A stretch of DNA of 64,000 nt from positions 17,498,601-17,562,600 of the forward strand of contig CM029386.1 in the NCBI GenBank assembly GCA_017165825.1, in the 5' to 3' direction. Under the pieces are notes generated by a model. That model searched no databases and was not told where the DNA came from. It was given only the letters and a program-made list of their open reading frames with translations. The stretch is from Hepsetus odoe (taxonomy: Eukaryota > Chordata > Actinopteri > Characiformes > Hepsetidae). Positions within the stretch are counted from its first letter, which is position 1, and every line of letters begins with the position of its first letter. The position numbers were made by a program, and so were the translations under genes. Shown in pieces: positions 1 to 10,377 of the stretch.

Positions 1-36
1 ATTGGCAAGTGTCCTACCACTAGACCACACCAACCT
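1..36 (-). repeat. SINE head fragment
   Basis: The first bases contain the motif CCTACCACTAGACCAC. This is the reverse complement of the tRNA-like head seen in the complete SINE copies at 12.5 kb and 39.3 kb. Only the end of the copy lies inside the window, so its length cannot be judged. Confidence 0.45.
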
Positions 37-129
37 TTGCTTGGTTCTGGCTAGGATGTCTGGGACGGCTTCTGGAACTGGTGGTAAAAAGTTTTAACAA
101 CTGGGGACAGTGCCTTGATTCTTCACACC

Positions 130-310
130 AGCTCTGAAGGTGTGGTGGACTGATGGTTAGACACTTGATCATTGGAAGATCAGCAGTTTGAGTCCTGGAA
201 CAGAAGTTTACCCTGAGGTACCCTTGATTAAGGTTCCCAACACTGCTCCCTGGGCACTGGAGGAATGGCTGCCCCCTGCTGGACTATGTGAGGGTTACGT
301 ACATATGATG
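130..310 (+). repeat. tRNA-like SINE, family A (degenerate)
   Basis: The copy has the family-A order: a tRNA-like head with a worn B-box (GTTTGAGTCCTGG), then CCCTGAGGTACCCTTGA, a TGCTCCCTGGGC segment and CTGCCCCCTGCTGGA. The same modules recur at 6.1, 13.4, 21.2, 36.6 and 51.3 kb on the plus strand and at five minus-strand sites. I use family A as a local name. Confidence 0.6.
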
Positions 311-397
311 CATTTCATTGTACTGTCTTCACAAAAACAAACAGTCACTATATATTTCGTAGAGACATCAATTTCCGCCATATTGGATTTTATTTAA

Positions 398-780
398 AAA
401 AAGCTTTCACCCACAAATTTGGTCCCCCAAGTGGGTATAGAAGATCTTTAGACAACCCTCACAAGGCTTTATGATTTTCACAAACATTCAGCAATCATGG
501 CCAATCAAAACTGGGCAGTAAACCCAGTTTTGTTGCTTAAAATGTTGCTTCTGCAGGAAATCTTGGAAATTTCAATAAGGGATGGTCCAGAGATGGCTGT
601 GATGAAGGAGATTAGAAAGGAAGCACATTTTAGTAAATTGAACAGCACATATCATGGGTGCCACTTTGATAGTTCCAGGTCACTTTACTCTTTTAGGAAC
701 CATTTTAAGCAAAAATGACCAGTCTGGATGTCTAGACTTGGGACCCCAATCTGAGGAGGCACAAAAAACCACCAGCGGGT
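398..780. other. No gene recognised
   Basis: Two short open frames occur here, but neither shows a recognisable domain, splice context or codon bias. I see nothing that supports a gene or a named repeat between the two SINE copies. Confidence 0.5.
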
Positions 781-837
781 GCTGAAGTTCTAAAATACAT
801 TGTGAGTACACAGCAAAGCACACAGTGAGCCGCAACA

Positions 838-962
838 AAATTATACCTCTGCAGTACCTTGCTCAAGGGTACCTCAGGGTAACCTACTGGTCTGGGATCC
901 AAACCGATGACCTTCTGATACTGGGGCCGAGTCCCTAAACACTAGACCACCGCTGCCCTGTG
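838..962 (-). repeat. SINE family A (minus strand)
   Basis: Reading the minus strand gives the tRNA-like head (from 962 downward, including the CACTAGACCACCGCTG complement) followed by the CCTGAGGTACCCTTGAGCAA module. The copy is truncated soon after this module. Confidence 0.65.
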
Positions 963-1159
963 TATGTCCATTACAGCCAATCAAAATCAGACACTGCCAT
1001 TTGACATTCTTGGCAGAATCTCAACCAGGTTCTATGGAGACTATCAGTGCACAGCCATTATGAGAGTCTCCTGAGTCTCCTGAGAGAATGGAGTTCAGGT
1101 AGGAAGCTTGGCTGAACTACTGTAGGATATTTCCCAAAACAGCTTCTTTCTTTTCATGT

Positions 1160-1352
1160 GTTGGGAATAGTGGTCTATGGACCTGTGGCTCAAGAGGTCC
1201 CAGGTTCAAATCCCACCTCCAGCACTACCACCACTGGGTCCCTGAGCAAGACCCTGAACCCTGAGTGTCTCCAGGGGGGACTGTCCCTGTAATCAGGACA
1301 TGGAAGCCTCTCTGGATAAGAGCGTCTGATAAATGCTGTAAATGTAACATAA
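1160..1352 (+). repeat. SINE family B
   Basis: The head contains TCTATGGACCTGTGGCTC and CCCAGGTTCAAATCCCACC, a B-box-like element of tRNA-derived SINEs. The body has CCTGAGTGTCTCCAGGGGGG and the tail has ATAAGAGCGTCTGATAAATG then GTAAATGTAA. This tail is the widespread fish SINE tail that is shared with L2-type LINEs. Other copies lie at 1.97, 12.5, 26.5, 36.8, 38.4 and 39.3 kb. Confidence 0.75.
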
Positions 1353-1357
1353 AATTC

Positions 1358-1432
1358 TCCAAGCTGTACAACATAGCTAGTCTCACTACCATCTCCAACC
1401 CGTATAACATAGCTGGTCTCACTACCGTCCTG
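1358..1432 (-). repeat. Two copies of a 36-bp LINE-derived unit
   Basis: Two units of the ACATAGCTGGTCTCACTACC type directly follow the SINE-B tail. On the minus strand each unit reads as a 12-residue block (VVRPAMLYGLET type) of the RTE-like reverse transcriptase tail. The same block forms longer arrays at 2.5, 12.4 and 31.5 kb. Confidence 0.7.
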
Positions 1433-1639
1433 TGCACCTGCCCGTTCCTCTGGCAGGGCGGTGAAGCCCAGCAGTGTGGGAAGCGCTTCAGTCCTCGGAC
1501 AGCAGGGGGCGCTCCGACCCACAGCGGGGTTTCGAGCAACCAGCGAAGAAGCATCAGCCGGATCTGAACACACACTGCAGAGGTACATACTGAATACACT
1601 CCACACGTTTATCGCTCTTTCCTCACTGTGAAGGCCTCA

Positions 1640-1720
1640 GACTGTGTGTTCTCGCTGGAGAAGCGGAGTTAATGGTGTTCTCGCTGGAGAAGCGGAGTTA
1701 ATGGTGTTCTCGCGAGAGTT
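1640..1720 (+). promoter_or_regulatory. TCTCGCGAGA element in a CpG-containing stretch
   Basis: A perfect palindromic TCTCGCGAGA lies at 1708-1717. It is preceded by two tandem copies of a roughly 29-bp unit (GTGTTCTCGCTGGAGAAGCG type). This decamer is a known core-promoter element of vertebrate housekeeping genes, bound by ZBTB33/Kaiso-type factors. The nearest plausible target is gpank1, whose coding start is about 1.9 kb downstream, or an unseen gene to the left. The assignment of a target is inference. Confidence 0.4.
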
Positions 1721-1964
1721 TGGCCGAGTTTACGCCGTTTTCCTCACCGATTCACTTTTTCCTCCATTCTTCAGAGCTTTCTGGGGTTTTCGGTTTACTC
1801 TGATCAACCACTGTGTGCTTTTTTACTGCCACTTTCTATTTTTACCAATAAAATGATGGTCGAAACGACAGAAAGGTCTTTTGTGTGATCGAATCAAACG
1901 GGAGAATCGATTCAGGGAAGAGATTCGGACCGTTCGAAACGCCTCAGCGGCAAAATAAAGACTC

Positions 1965-2158
1965 GCAGCATTTACATCTCTCTTCTCCAGAGTGTCTCCA
2001 TGTCCTGATTACAGGGACAGTCCCCCCCTGGAGACACTCAGGGTTCAGGGTCTCAGGGACCCAATGGTGGTAGTGCTGGAGGTGGGATTCGAACCTGGGA
2101 CCTCTTGAACCACAGGTCCATAGACAAGTACCACCACTAGACCACCAGCACCCTGCAG
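1965..2158 (-). repeat. SINE family B (minus strand)
   Basis: On the minus strand the modules run in the usual order: the GGTGGTCTAGTGGTGGTACTT head with a TTCGAATCCC B-box, then CCCTGAGTGTCTCC and the start of the tail near 1965. Confidence 0.75.
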
Positions 2159-2159
2159 C

Positions 2160-2290
2160 AGGAGGGGTTTAAACTCCTCCCCCTTCACCTCCTCTACTCC
2201 CTCCATCCTCACCACTCCACTGTCCAACCTTTCATTAACACTCATGGATTCTGTATTTGTCCTCCTCACTTTCATTCCTCTGTGGAGCAG
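2160..2290 (-). repeat. RTE-type LINE fragment (minus)
   Basis: The minus strand encodes SMSVNERLDSGVVRMEGV and following residues. This is the C-terminal reverse-transcriptase region that also occurs at 47.7 kb. It lies head to head with the plus-strand fragment that starts at about 2300, which creates a perfect inverted repeat (2170-2219 against 2308-2357). Confidence 0.75.
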
Positions 2291-2299
2291 ATCTTCACC

Positions 2300-3010
2300 T
2301 CTCCAGCTGGAGTGGTGAGGATGGAGGGAGTAGAGGAGGTGAAGGGGGAGGAGTTTAGGGTGGACAGCTCAGAGTAACAGCGAGTGTGGAAGAGAGGAGA
2401 AGAAGAGTGCAGGCAGGTTGGAATGGGTGGAGAAGAGTGACAGGAGTGATCTGTGACAGACAGGGACCAGCAAGAGTGAAAGGGAAGGGTTACAGGACGG
2501 CAGTGAGACCAGCTATTTTATACGGGTTAGAGACAGTAGTGAGACCAGCTATGTTGTATGGGTTGAAGATGGTAGTAAGACCAGCTATGTTGTACGGGTT
2601 GGAGACGGTAGTGAGACCAGCTATGTTGTATGGGATGGAGATGATGAAGAAAAGACAGGAGGTGAAGCTGGAGTTGTCGGAGTTAAAGATGTTGAGATTT
2701 GTGTCAGGAGGGACGAAGATGGACAGGATTAGAAACAAGTTTATTAGAGCGACTGCTCAGGCTGTCTGACATTTTGGCGACAACGTGAGGGAAGTGAGAC
2801 AGTGCTGGTTTGGACGTGTCCAGAGGAGAGACGAGGAGCATATCAGGAGGAGGATGTTGAAGATGGAGCTGCAGGAAAGAGGAGAAGAGGAAGAACAAAG
2901 AGGAGGTTTATGGCCGTGGTGAGAGAGGACATGCAGGTGTGGAAGAGGAAGACATGGAGACGGACGATCTGCCGTGCAGCAGCTGAAAAAGAAAAGCCAG
3001 GAGGTGAAGA
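2300..3010 (+). repeat. RTE-type LINE fragment with internal 36-bp array
   Basis: This is a plus-strand remnant of the 3' part of an RTE-like LINE. It includes four 36-bp units between 2503 and 2646 coding for VVRPAMLYGLET-type blocks. The blocks are followed by LELSELKMLRFVSGGTKMDR and by the Lys/Arg-rich GKRRRGRTKRRFM tail. Stops and frame changes show it is dead. Family placement (RTE, BovB/Rex3-like) rests on resemblance to fish LINE products and is tentative. Confidence 0.8.
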
Positions 3011-3590
3011 CGTGATGGAAAATTGGAGAGGAAATAATTGGCCGAATCGATGAAAGAGATTTAAGGTTCAAGAAGGCGACTAAAGTCCTGCCACCAGACT
3101 TCGTTGGAAACAATATTATGTTGTGATGGGACACAAAAACTACACGTCCTTTATGATAATGTGTTGATGTTAAAGATAAGTGTGGGTTTTAAACCCCATC
3201 ACTGTTTAGAGCGTCTTGCTCTGTTTGCGGTGGGAAGAAGACGAGGACAGGAACCGGGTTTGGTCTCGTCAGAAATGGACTCTAAGATCTTCTTGCCGTA
3301 GTTTGTTTTCGAGCTGTTTGGTGTGTGACGGATGTACTGACTCCTGTCTGACTTTCATTTTCAGTTTTAAAGTGAAGACTCGCATCGTTTTAAGACCATT
3401 TATTTCAGTTTATTACAATTAATTCAGTTTATTTAAGTTTATTTTAGTAAAAAGTGCAGCATCTTCCTGTTTCTTTGTACTTTGTTGACGTTCCTCGATA
3501 TGAGGGCTCTATACCGGACTGGGCCGGTCCCGGTCCCGGTCCCGGTCAGGATGGACGTGATGATGGAAGGGTTTTGTCCTCCGTTTCAGG
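3011..3590. other. No gene recognised upstream of gpank1
   Basis: The stretch has no recognisable coding or repeat content apart from the run of CCGGTC units at 3522-3547. It is the probable 5' flank or 5' UTR of gpank1. No TATA box or other element can be asserted. Confidence 0.4.
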
Positions 3591-3593
3591 CTG

Positions 3594-6500
3594 ATGCTCC
3601 GCCCAGTCATGAGCAGCTCGGGCTTCTTCATCAGAGCGACAGAGGAGGACCGGTGGTGGACGGAGAGAGAAAAAACGAAGGAGGACACGGGTGAGACGCG
3701 GCTGAGCGGAGAGGAAGCCAGAGACTTTTATCAGAGTCTGTTCAGAGAAGAAGGCGGGAATGGACGGAGGGAGAGGAAAGAGGACAGAAAAGAGAGACGA
3801 CAGAGAAGAGGACGAAGTGAGTGATTTTTAACCAGTCCAGGTTTTGAGTTATTATTATTACTATTATTACTATTATAAACAGTAATATAATAATAATAAT
3901 TACCATTATTACTCAAAATATTCACAAAGAATAATAATGTAATTATATATAAATATTATTATAATTTTTGTTTATATCATTATTATTGGTACTGGTGTTG
4001 TTGTCATCATTATTAATAATAATAATAATATATTAATAATAATAAGAAGAAGAATATAACACCAGTATTAACAACACCAATAATAATAATATAAATTATT
4101 ATTATTATTATAATATCATTATAATAAAATGAATAATAATAAAAATGTTTTTAAACCTAAAAAATGATTTTCTTTATTTCTATATTATTGACATTTACAT
4201 TTCCCTGGTGTAGTTGTTTACAACAATTAACTCATAAAAAATACTTGTTTTTTAATTTTATGCAAAATTCTCGACCCGAAGAAATATCGTTGTTATTGTT
4301 GTTGTTAAAATGAAGTTTTCCTCAAATTGTTCCCGAAACATCAACGGTTGACTGAAACAGTAATCAGAGAGCAACAGACTCGGTTCTGTGAGTCACGTGT
4401 GTTTGTGAGTCCGTTTTGTGATGATTCCTCCTGCAGTTCTCGTCCCAGCGCTGCAGGATCAGTACACAGTCAGTGAAGTGAAAGTGACTATTCCGGTCAT
4501 TGTGTAACACCCTTTGATGAACGCAATTAAATCACACCTAGAGATTGAATAATGATACAATAATAATAAGAAGTTATACCACTTATTACAATAACATCTT
4601 TTTAGTATCATTATTATCTGTATGTTTAGTGGATGGATTAAAAATAGTGAACAATTAAATTACACATAATATAAATAATTAAATCAGTGTGGGTTCCTTT
4701 AGTTTTTTTAGTTGTTGTTTTTTTTTTGGCAGCTCGGTCTTGGGTTTGGAAAAAACTTTTCCAGGAATGAATTAGTTTTGATGGTAGTTTTGAGTAAACA
4801 CCTCCCTCTCGCTCTAAACCTGTGCAGAGGTCCAGCACAGAACCCTCGTCCTCCGGGGGTGGAGGGGACGGGCTGTCGGAGCGGGACGGACACAGGCTGC
4901 TGCGCTCTGCTCAGGACGGAGACGTGAGGACTCTGAAGGAGCTGCTGGAGCGAGGCTGCGACGTGAACTTCTGCGACAGGTTTTACTGGACGGCCCTGAT
5001 GTGCGCGAGTCACGCGGGACAGAGGGACGCCGTCCGCCTGCTGCTGGGACGAGGGGCCGCCTGGGTGGGAGTCGTGGACACGCCAGGTAGTCCACTGCAC
5101 CAATGAGCGGGTCCTAGAACTGCACGGCCTGTTTGGAAAATAGACATTTTCTTTTTTTATGTCTTAAAAATGTGAAAAAAATGTTTTAGTGGTTTTAAAA
5201 TCATTATTAAAATTCTCGATCAAGAAATGCCAAAAAAAAGTTTATACAAAAAATAAATATTTATATAAATATACATAGATTTCCAACCTTTAATGATTTT
5301 TAATTAGTTTATTATGTACATTATTTTAAAAAATTACATACACAAAAAATTTGATGGGGAAATTATATTTAAGCAGTGAATTCTCCACCATTATTCTCTT
5401 TTTAAAAACAGTTTAGCTATGCAGTGATGCGGGCTCTGCATCGGTCCGTCATGGTGAAGAAGGAGCTGAGCCAGAAGGCAAAGCTCTTAATTTACCAGTC
5501 GATCTACGTTCCCACCCTCACCTATGGTCACGAGCTGTGGGTAGTGACCAAAAGAACGAGATCAGCGACCTGGCGGCCAGGAAATGAGTTTCCTCGCCAG
5601 GATGTCTGGGCTCTCCCTTAGAGATGAGGTGAAGCTCATGCATCGGGAGAGAGGCTCAAAGTAGAGCCGCTGCTCCTCCACTGTCGAAGGAGTCAGATGA
5701 GGTAGGATGCCCCCTGGACGCCTCCCTGGTGAGGTGTTCCGGGCACGTCCCACCGGAAAGAGACCCCGGGGAAGACCCAGGACACGCTGGAGAGACTATG
5801 TCTCTCGGCTGGCCTGGGAACGCCTTGGGATCCACCCGGAGGAGCTGGAAGAAGTGGCCGGAGAGAGGGAAGTCTGGGCATCCCTGCTGGAGCTGCTGCC
5901 CCCGCGACCCGACCTCGGATAAGCGGGAGAAATGAAAATGGATGGTTTGAAATTCTCTGAACAGTCTAACACTTCATCTTCACCCATCCTGCTCCACCAC
6001 TTCTTAATGCTTTTCTTTTTCATTTTATCTTTAATGTTAATTTTATTCTTTTCAGTTGATTAACGAGTCGTACGGATTGCTGCTGGGACAGCAGTGACCC
6101 AGTGTTCAGGGATTAGGTCCCAGGATCAGAAGGTCGTGGGCTCGAGTCCTGAGCCAGTAGGTTGTCCTGAGGTTCTCTTGATCAGGGTACCGTCCCCATC
6201 ACTGCTCCCGGGTGCAGGATATATCTGCCACCTGCTGGACGGTGCATTTGGCTTAAACACAGAGGCGCTGTAGCTTGAATGCTTGTAGGGGATAAAAGTC
6301 CCCGCCACCCTGTGGACCAGAGACACACAGGACGTGCAGACGGGTCAGATGGACACTGTACTCTGTCCCCAGAGGAAGACACTGAGACAGTTGATCCGCT
6401 GTGGCGACCCCTAAACGGGAGCAGCCGAAAGAAGAAGAAAGAAGAGACGTTTATGGGTTTTAATAAAAAAAAAGACAATTCGACACGTTCGACTTATTCT

Positions 6501-7421
6501 GGTGTTTTAAACCCCGCTGTCCTCTCTCTGGTCTTCCTGTCGTTCTCCGTCCTGCAGGGCAGAGACGCTCGATCACTCGCTCTCCAGGCTGGACATCAGG
6601 ACGTCGTCTCAGAACTGGAGCGGTTCGGCGTGACGGGACGCCCCAGCGCGCCGGCGGACAGAGGACACAGGTTAGACCGGCTCAAATATCAGAACTGAGC
6701 TCTCATAACATTTCTACAGAAATAACGTCCCGATAGAGTTTATATCAAAGCTCAGATTAATTTTAAATCCCAAATCAAATTTCTCATTAATATTCAGAAT
6801 AAACCTCTGATTAAACGAATGCCAGAATGAAGTTCTTATGAAATAAAATATTAAAATATATAATTCTATTTCCTGTATTAATGGAGGAAACGGTGAGAAG
6901 CAGTGAGCGGTGTGTTTTTATTTCCTGTTAGTCCTCGTTGGTGTGAAGTGTGTGGGGTGAGTTACACCGATGGTGCTCACACTCACTCCACTCTGCACCA
7001 GTTCAGTGTGAAGCGTCCGCCCGCCGCGCCTCAGTACTGCCTCCCCGAGTCCAGCGCCGGTTACAGGATGATGCTGCGCTCGGGGTGGGACCCCCACCGG
7101 GGCCTGGGACCCTCGCACTCGGGCCGAAAACACCCCGTCGGGACCGTCCTCAAACGGGACAACGTTGGCCTGGGATTCGGACCCCCTCAGAGGCCCAGGG
7201 TCACCCACTTCCAGGCCAAAGATCCGCAGGCGGTCAGAAGGACGGAGACGAGCCGGAGACGAGCGAGCGGCAGGACGGAGACGAGCCAGAGACGAGCGAG
7301 CGGCTGGACGGAGACGAGCCAGAGACGAGCGAGCCTCACCGTGAAGGAGATGAAGAGGAGGGAGGAGAGAGAGAGGAACTGGGAGAGGAACTTCCGCAGC
7401 TCCTTCAACATCAACACCTGA
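3594..7421 (+). CDS. gpank1: G-patch and ankyrin-repeat protein 1
   Basis: The product has a G-patch, so it is probably a nuclear RNA-associated protein; its precise role is poorly known. Exons supported by homology are 3594-3816, 4828-5086, 6558-6670 and 6932-7421. Exon 1 encodes SGFFIRATEEDRWW and LSGEEARDFYQSL; the ATG at 3609 is an equally good start. The 4828 exon carries the ankyrin repeats (HRLLRSAQDGDV, TALMCASHAGQRDAV). The last exon has a WCEVCG zinc-knuckle-like segment, the G-patch (SGWDPHRGLGPS, GTVLKRDNVGLGFG) and a basic C-terminus ending SFNINT. The order and the sequence WVGV-x4-GRDA match mammalian GPANK1. Oddities: the last exon holds three 11-residue repeats, and the 5086/6558 junction is one base out of phase. 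A 41-nt exon at 4437-4477 would restore phase between the first two exons but is unproven. Confidence 0.92.
3835..4430. other. AT-rich intron with ATT/TAA runs
   Basis: Most of the first gpank1 intron is low-complexity ATT and TAA trinucleotide sequence, clearest at 3850-4140. There is no sign of a gene or a recognisable mobile element here. Confidence 0.6.
5400..5950 (+). repeat. LINE 3' fragment (Rex1-like tail) in a gpank1 intron
   Basis: Broken frames encode RALHRSVMVKKELSQKAKL, IYQSIYVPTLTYGHELW and then MPPGRLPGEVFRARPTGKR, RGRPRTRWRDYVSRLAWERL and EELEEVAGEREVWASLLELL. This is the C-terminal end of a reverse transcriptase common in fish LINEs. The copy ends GGATAAGCGGGAGAAATGAA then ATGGATGG, which is the usual tail. 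It is disabled by stops and frameshifts. Assignment to the Rex1 group is from memory of the tail and is tentative. Confidence 0.8.
6085..6290 (+). repeat. SINE family A in a gpank1 intron
   Basis: The copy shows the CAGGATCAGAAGGTCGTGGG head, the GCTCGAGTCC B-box, the GAGGTTCTCTTGATCAGGGT module and the GTCCCCATCACTGCTCCCGG module. Confidence 0.7.
6370..6452 (+). repeat. RTE-type LINE 3' tail
   Basis: The sequence GATCCGCTGTGGCGACCCCT, then AAACGGGAGCAGCCGAAAG and a GAA-rich run, matches the ends of the LINE fragments at 29.3 kb and 42.9 kb. Only the terminal 80 bases are present. Confidence 0.7.
7230..7338 (+). repeat. 33-bp minisatellite inside the gpank1 coding exon
   Basis: Three tandem 33-bp units encode TETS(R/Q)RRASG blocks between the G-patch and the C-terminal basic helix. 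The unit length is a multiple of three, so the frame is kept. The repeats replace a short linker in the mammalian protein. Confidence 0.85.
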
Positions 7422-7549
7422 ACTCTGTCTCTCTCTCTGTCTGTCTGTCTGTCTCTCTTTTTCTCTGTCTGTCTGTTTATCCTGTGCTGGCCAAAAGTTT
7501 GAGGACAACAGAAGTTACTTGAATGGAAACCGTCCCGACTCAACTCTGC

Positions 7550-7908
7550 ACACCCCGTCCTGACTCTGTACATCACGTACCGACTCTGTATACTCTGTCA
7601 TGACTCTGTACACCCTGTCCCGACTCTGTACACCCCATTCCGATTCGACTCCTACATCGTGTACCGACTCTGTACACCCTGTCCTGACTCTACACACCCA
7701 GTCCCGACTCTGTAAACCCCATCCCAACACTGTACACCCTGTCCCGACTCTGTACACCCTGTCCCGACTCTGTACACCCCATCCCAACACTGTACACCCT
7801 GTCCCGACTCTGTACACCCAGTCCCGACTCTGTAAACCCCATCCCAACACTGTACACCCTGTCCCGACTCTGTACACCCTGTCCCGACTCTGTACACCCC
7901 ATGGTGAC
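7550..7908. repeat. Minisatellite (CCCGACTCTGTACACCCTGT type)
   Basis: About 18 units of 20 bp follow the gpank1 stop. Variants alternate between GTCCCGACTCTGTACACCC and ATCCCAACACTGTACACCC types, which gives a higher-order period of about 120 bp. Open frames across it are repeat artefacts. Confidence 0.9.
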
Positions 7909-9750
7909 TCCAGGTTTTCTTCCTCACTGCTCCACTTTGAAGCACTACCTGTCCTGTCTGAGGTGATGAACTGGACCCTGTTGCTCCTCTGATGAACTGA
8001 AATGTAGCTGCTCTGTTCTTTTATTGCTTGGGGTCAAAAATAAAAATCCAAAAATCCTGATTTCTGTGCTCACGCTGCCTCGTCAGCGGAGGAATCGTGA
8101 GTCACGCAAACTCGAGGCCTTTTATTTCCTCTCAGCTGCCGGAGCCGTAAAACGGGAGGTTTATGAAGGTTTACGATGTTTGTCGACGATTCTGTGATAA
8201 AAGTGATTAAACCGGACTTTGTTACGACTCGGCCTGGCACGAAACCCCCGTGATCTTTATACCAAACACAGTCGGACCTGCAGCCCCGTGAAGGCGGGAC
8301 GAGCGGAACCAGCGGAGAGTCACGGTGACGCGTCTCCGTCTCCGGAGAGGAAATCAAAGCATGGACAGCAGTCCTTCACACATCCTTACAGCGAAACATT
8401 TAAACAAAGACGAGTCCAGGTTTAACGATGGAGTGTGTGTCCAGTGGTTGTGCACTATTTGTCCACACTATAGAGTGTGTCCAGTGTGGGACACGGTTGT
8501 GTGGACAGTGATGTAACGAGAGATCAGTAATCAGTTCTCCAGTTAAAGATCTTCATCTTCAGTCTGAAAACTTCTCGATGATTGTTGGAGAGAAGAGGGA
8601 CGCTCACTAACATCAGCTCATCACCCTTTACTGTAACAGTGAGAGTCTCTCGTCCTCCACACTGAGGACACACAGCTGTGTGTCCAACGTCCACACTGAG
8701 GACACACACAGCTGTCTGTCCTGTAAACACTCGTCCTGACGGCAGTGTGAGGGGAGGGATTCTCCACAGGACACATGCAGACGTCCCCAAAGTGGAGCTC
8801 TGGCGGGGACGTCCCTGTCTTTAGGGAGTGAGACACTGAGACGGGTGTTGGATAGAGATCGAAAGTGTCCAAAACTTTGATCCTCTGTTAATCAGGGACC
8901 TGAATATTTGAGTGGAAAGAGGGAAATGGACTCCAGCTGCAGTTCTATGGATTTTTGTCCTCCGGGGCTCCTTCTGGTCTCCAGTGCTGAAGTCTCGGGT
9001 TTGGGGGGTTCAAGGGCAGAACTGGGGGGCGGGACTTAGGTTTTCATCGTAAATGATCAGCTTCACTTCGTTTCTCGGTATCCAGGTCATCTGAAGAACC
9101 CAGTGTTTACTCGGGCAGGAAGAAGAGGAGAAAACTCCAGCTGGAGTAAAATCTGCCCCGCAAACGATAAAGCTTCACGGGACCTCCTTTACCCCCCGGG
9201 ACCTGCCCCGGGACCTGCCCCGGGACGTCTCTGCACACACGCTGTTTACAGTTTAATGAAGGCTTTGCTGTTGTACAGTTTCAGTGCTCGAAGAGCTAAA
9301 AATAAAGACGATAAAGGTCACAGAATCTTATCAAATATTAGGTTCTGTCATCGTTTACTGTGACCTTGTTCTAGATTGTTTACAGCTCGCTCAACGCTGT
9401 AAACTTTACAACACCAGTCACTGCCAGTTATTAATTCATATTAACTCACTGAATGAGGACGATTTGTTTAACAACACTATTGGTGCTTAAAAACATCAGT
9501 ATTTTTTCAGAATTTCTGCATTTTAATTTTTTTGAATATTCAATTCTGAAATATTAAATAATCAATATTTATACATTTTATTTATTTATTTTTCAAATCT
9601 TTTGAATTTTTTTTTTTTTTAAGAAATCAAGTTTAAACACCTTTAACTGTTTCCAGTTTTTCAGCATTTTTTCACTTTTTATAGAAAGATATTAAAGTGT
9701 TCAGGTTCAGTTGAAAAAATGGAGTTTCCCGTCAAGTTCTTCGTATAACA
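7909..9750. other. No gene recognised; possible gpank1 poly(A) site
   Basis: An AATAAA at 8039-8044 is a candidate gpank1 polyadenylation signal, about 620 bases after the stop. The rest contains short unconvincing open frames. At 8440-8510 and 8650-8710 there are short local duplications (GTGTCCAGTG and CACACTGAGGACACACA types). I see no domain or splice pattern. Confidence 0.45.
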
Positions 9751-9752
9751 CT

Positions 9753-9753
<1 letters not shown>

Positions 9754-9819
<66 letters not shown>
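9754..9819. repeat. (GT)n microsatellite
   Basis: This is an almost uninterrupted run of about 33 GT units. Confidence 0.97.
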
Positions 9820-9820
<1 letters not shown>

Positions 9821-10377
9821 TGTACAGATAATTATCTGTACTTCCTGTTTGTCCATGTGGTTGTGTAACACTGACTCCTAACAGCTGATTCTGGATCAGA
9901 CTGACACTGAATGCATCTCCAGCATCAGCTGTAACACTGATCCCAGACCAGCTACAGCTCTGAACACACCTGCACTCTGGCTCCGCCCCTCTGGGGGTCG
10001 TAGAGCAACCGGTAGAAACTGGTTCACACCTGCCGGGCAGCAGAACAATGAAAGCATTACATCACCGTCCCCTGGAGCAGGGTGGGTTCTCCGTTCTCTA
10101 CACAGCGTGAATAACAGGACGTTCAACAGCCTCTTGTTCCCAGGGTTCTATGTTCTTAGGTTCCTGTTCTCTCAGAGCCATGTGTTCCCACAGTCTGTGT
10201 TCTTTATGTTCCCAGAATTCTGTTCATCATTTTCACAGTCTCACTTCTCTCAGTGTCTCCAAAACGTCCATCCTGAGCTGTCCCTCTAATACACTCGTGT
10301 CTAATCCTGTCCACACTCGTCTCTCCCGAGACAATTCAGCACCTTTCACTCCGACACCTCCAGCTCCGCCTCCTGTC

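Noticed and set aside
1265..1567. Zinc-finger-like words (CGKRFSPRT) in a 100-codon frame
   Set aside because: There is no second Cys or His pair at the right spacing, and the frame starts inside a SINE.
6918..7522. 196-codon minus and 190-codon plus frames over the last gpank1 exon
   Set aside because: They are shadows of the gpank1 frame, which carries the G-patch.
7550..7908. Possible CRISPR-like array
   Set aside because: Adjacent units vary without distinct spacers, and the host is a vertebrate. It is a minisatellite.
8219..9490. Several 60-90 codon frames on both strands
   Set aside because: They have no homology, no codon bias and no compatible splice sites.
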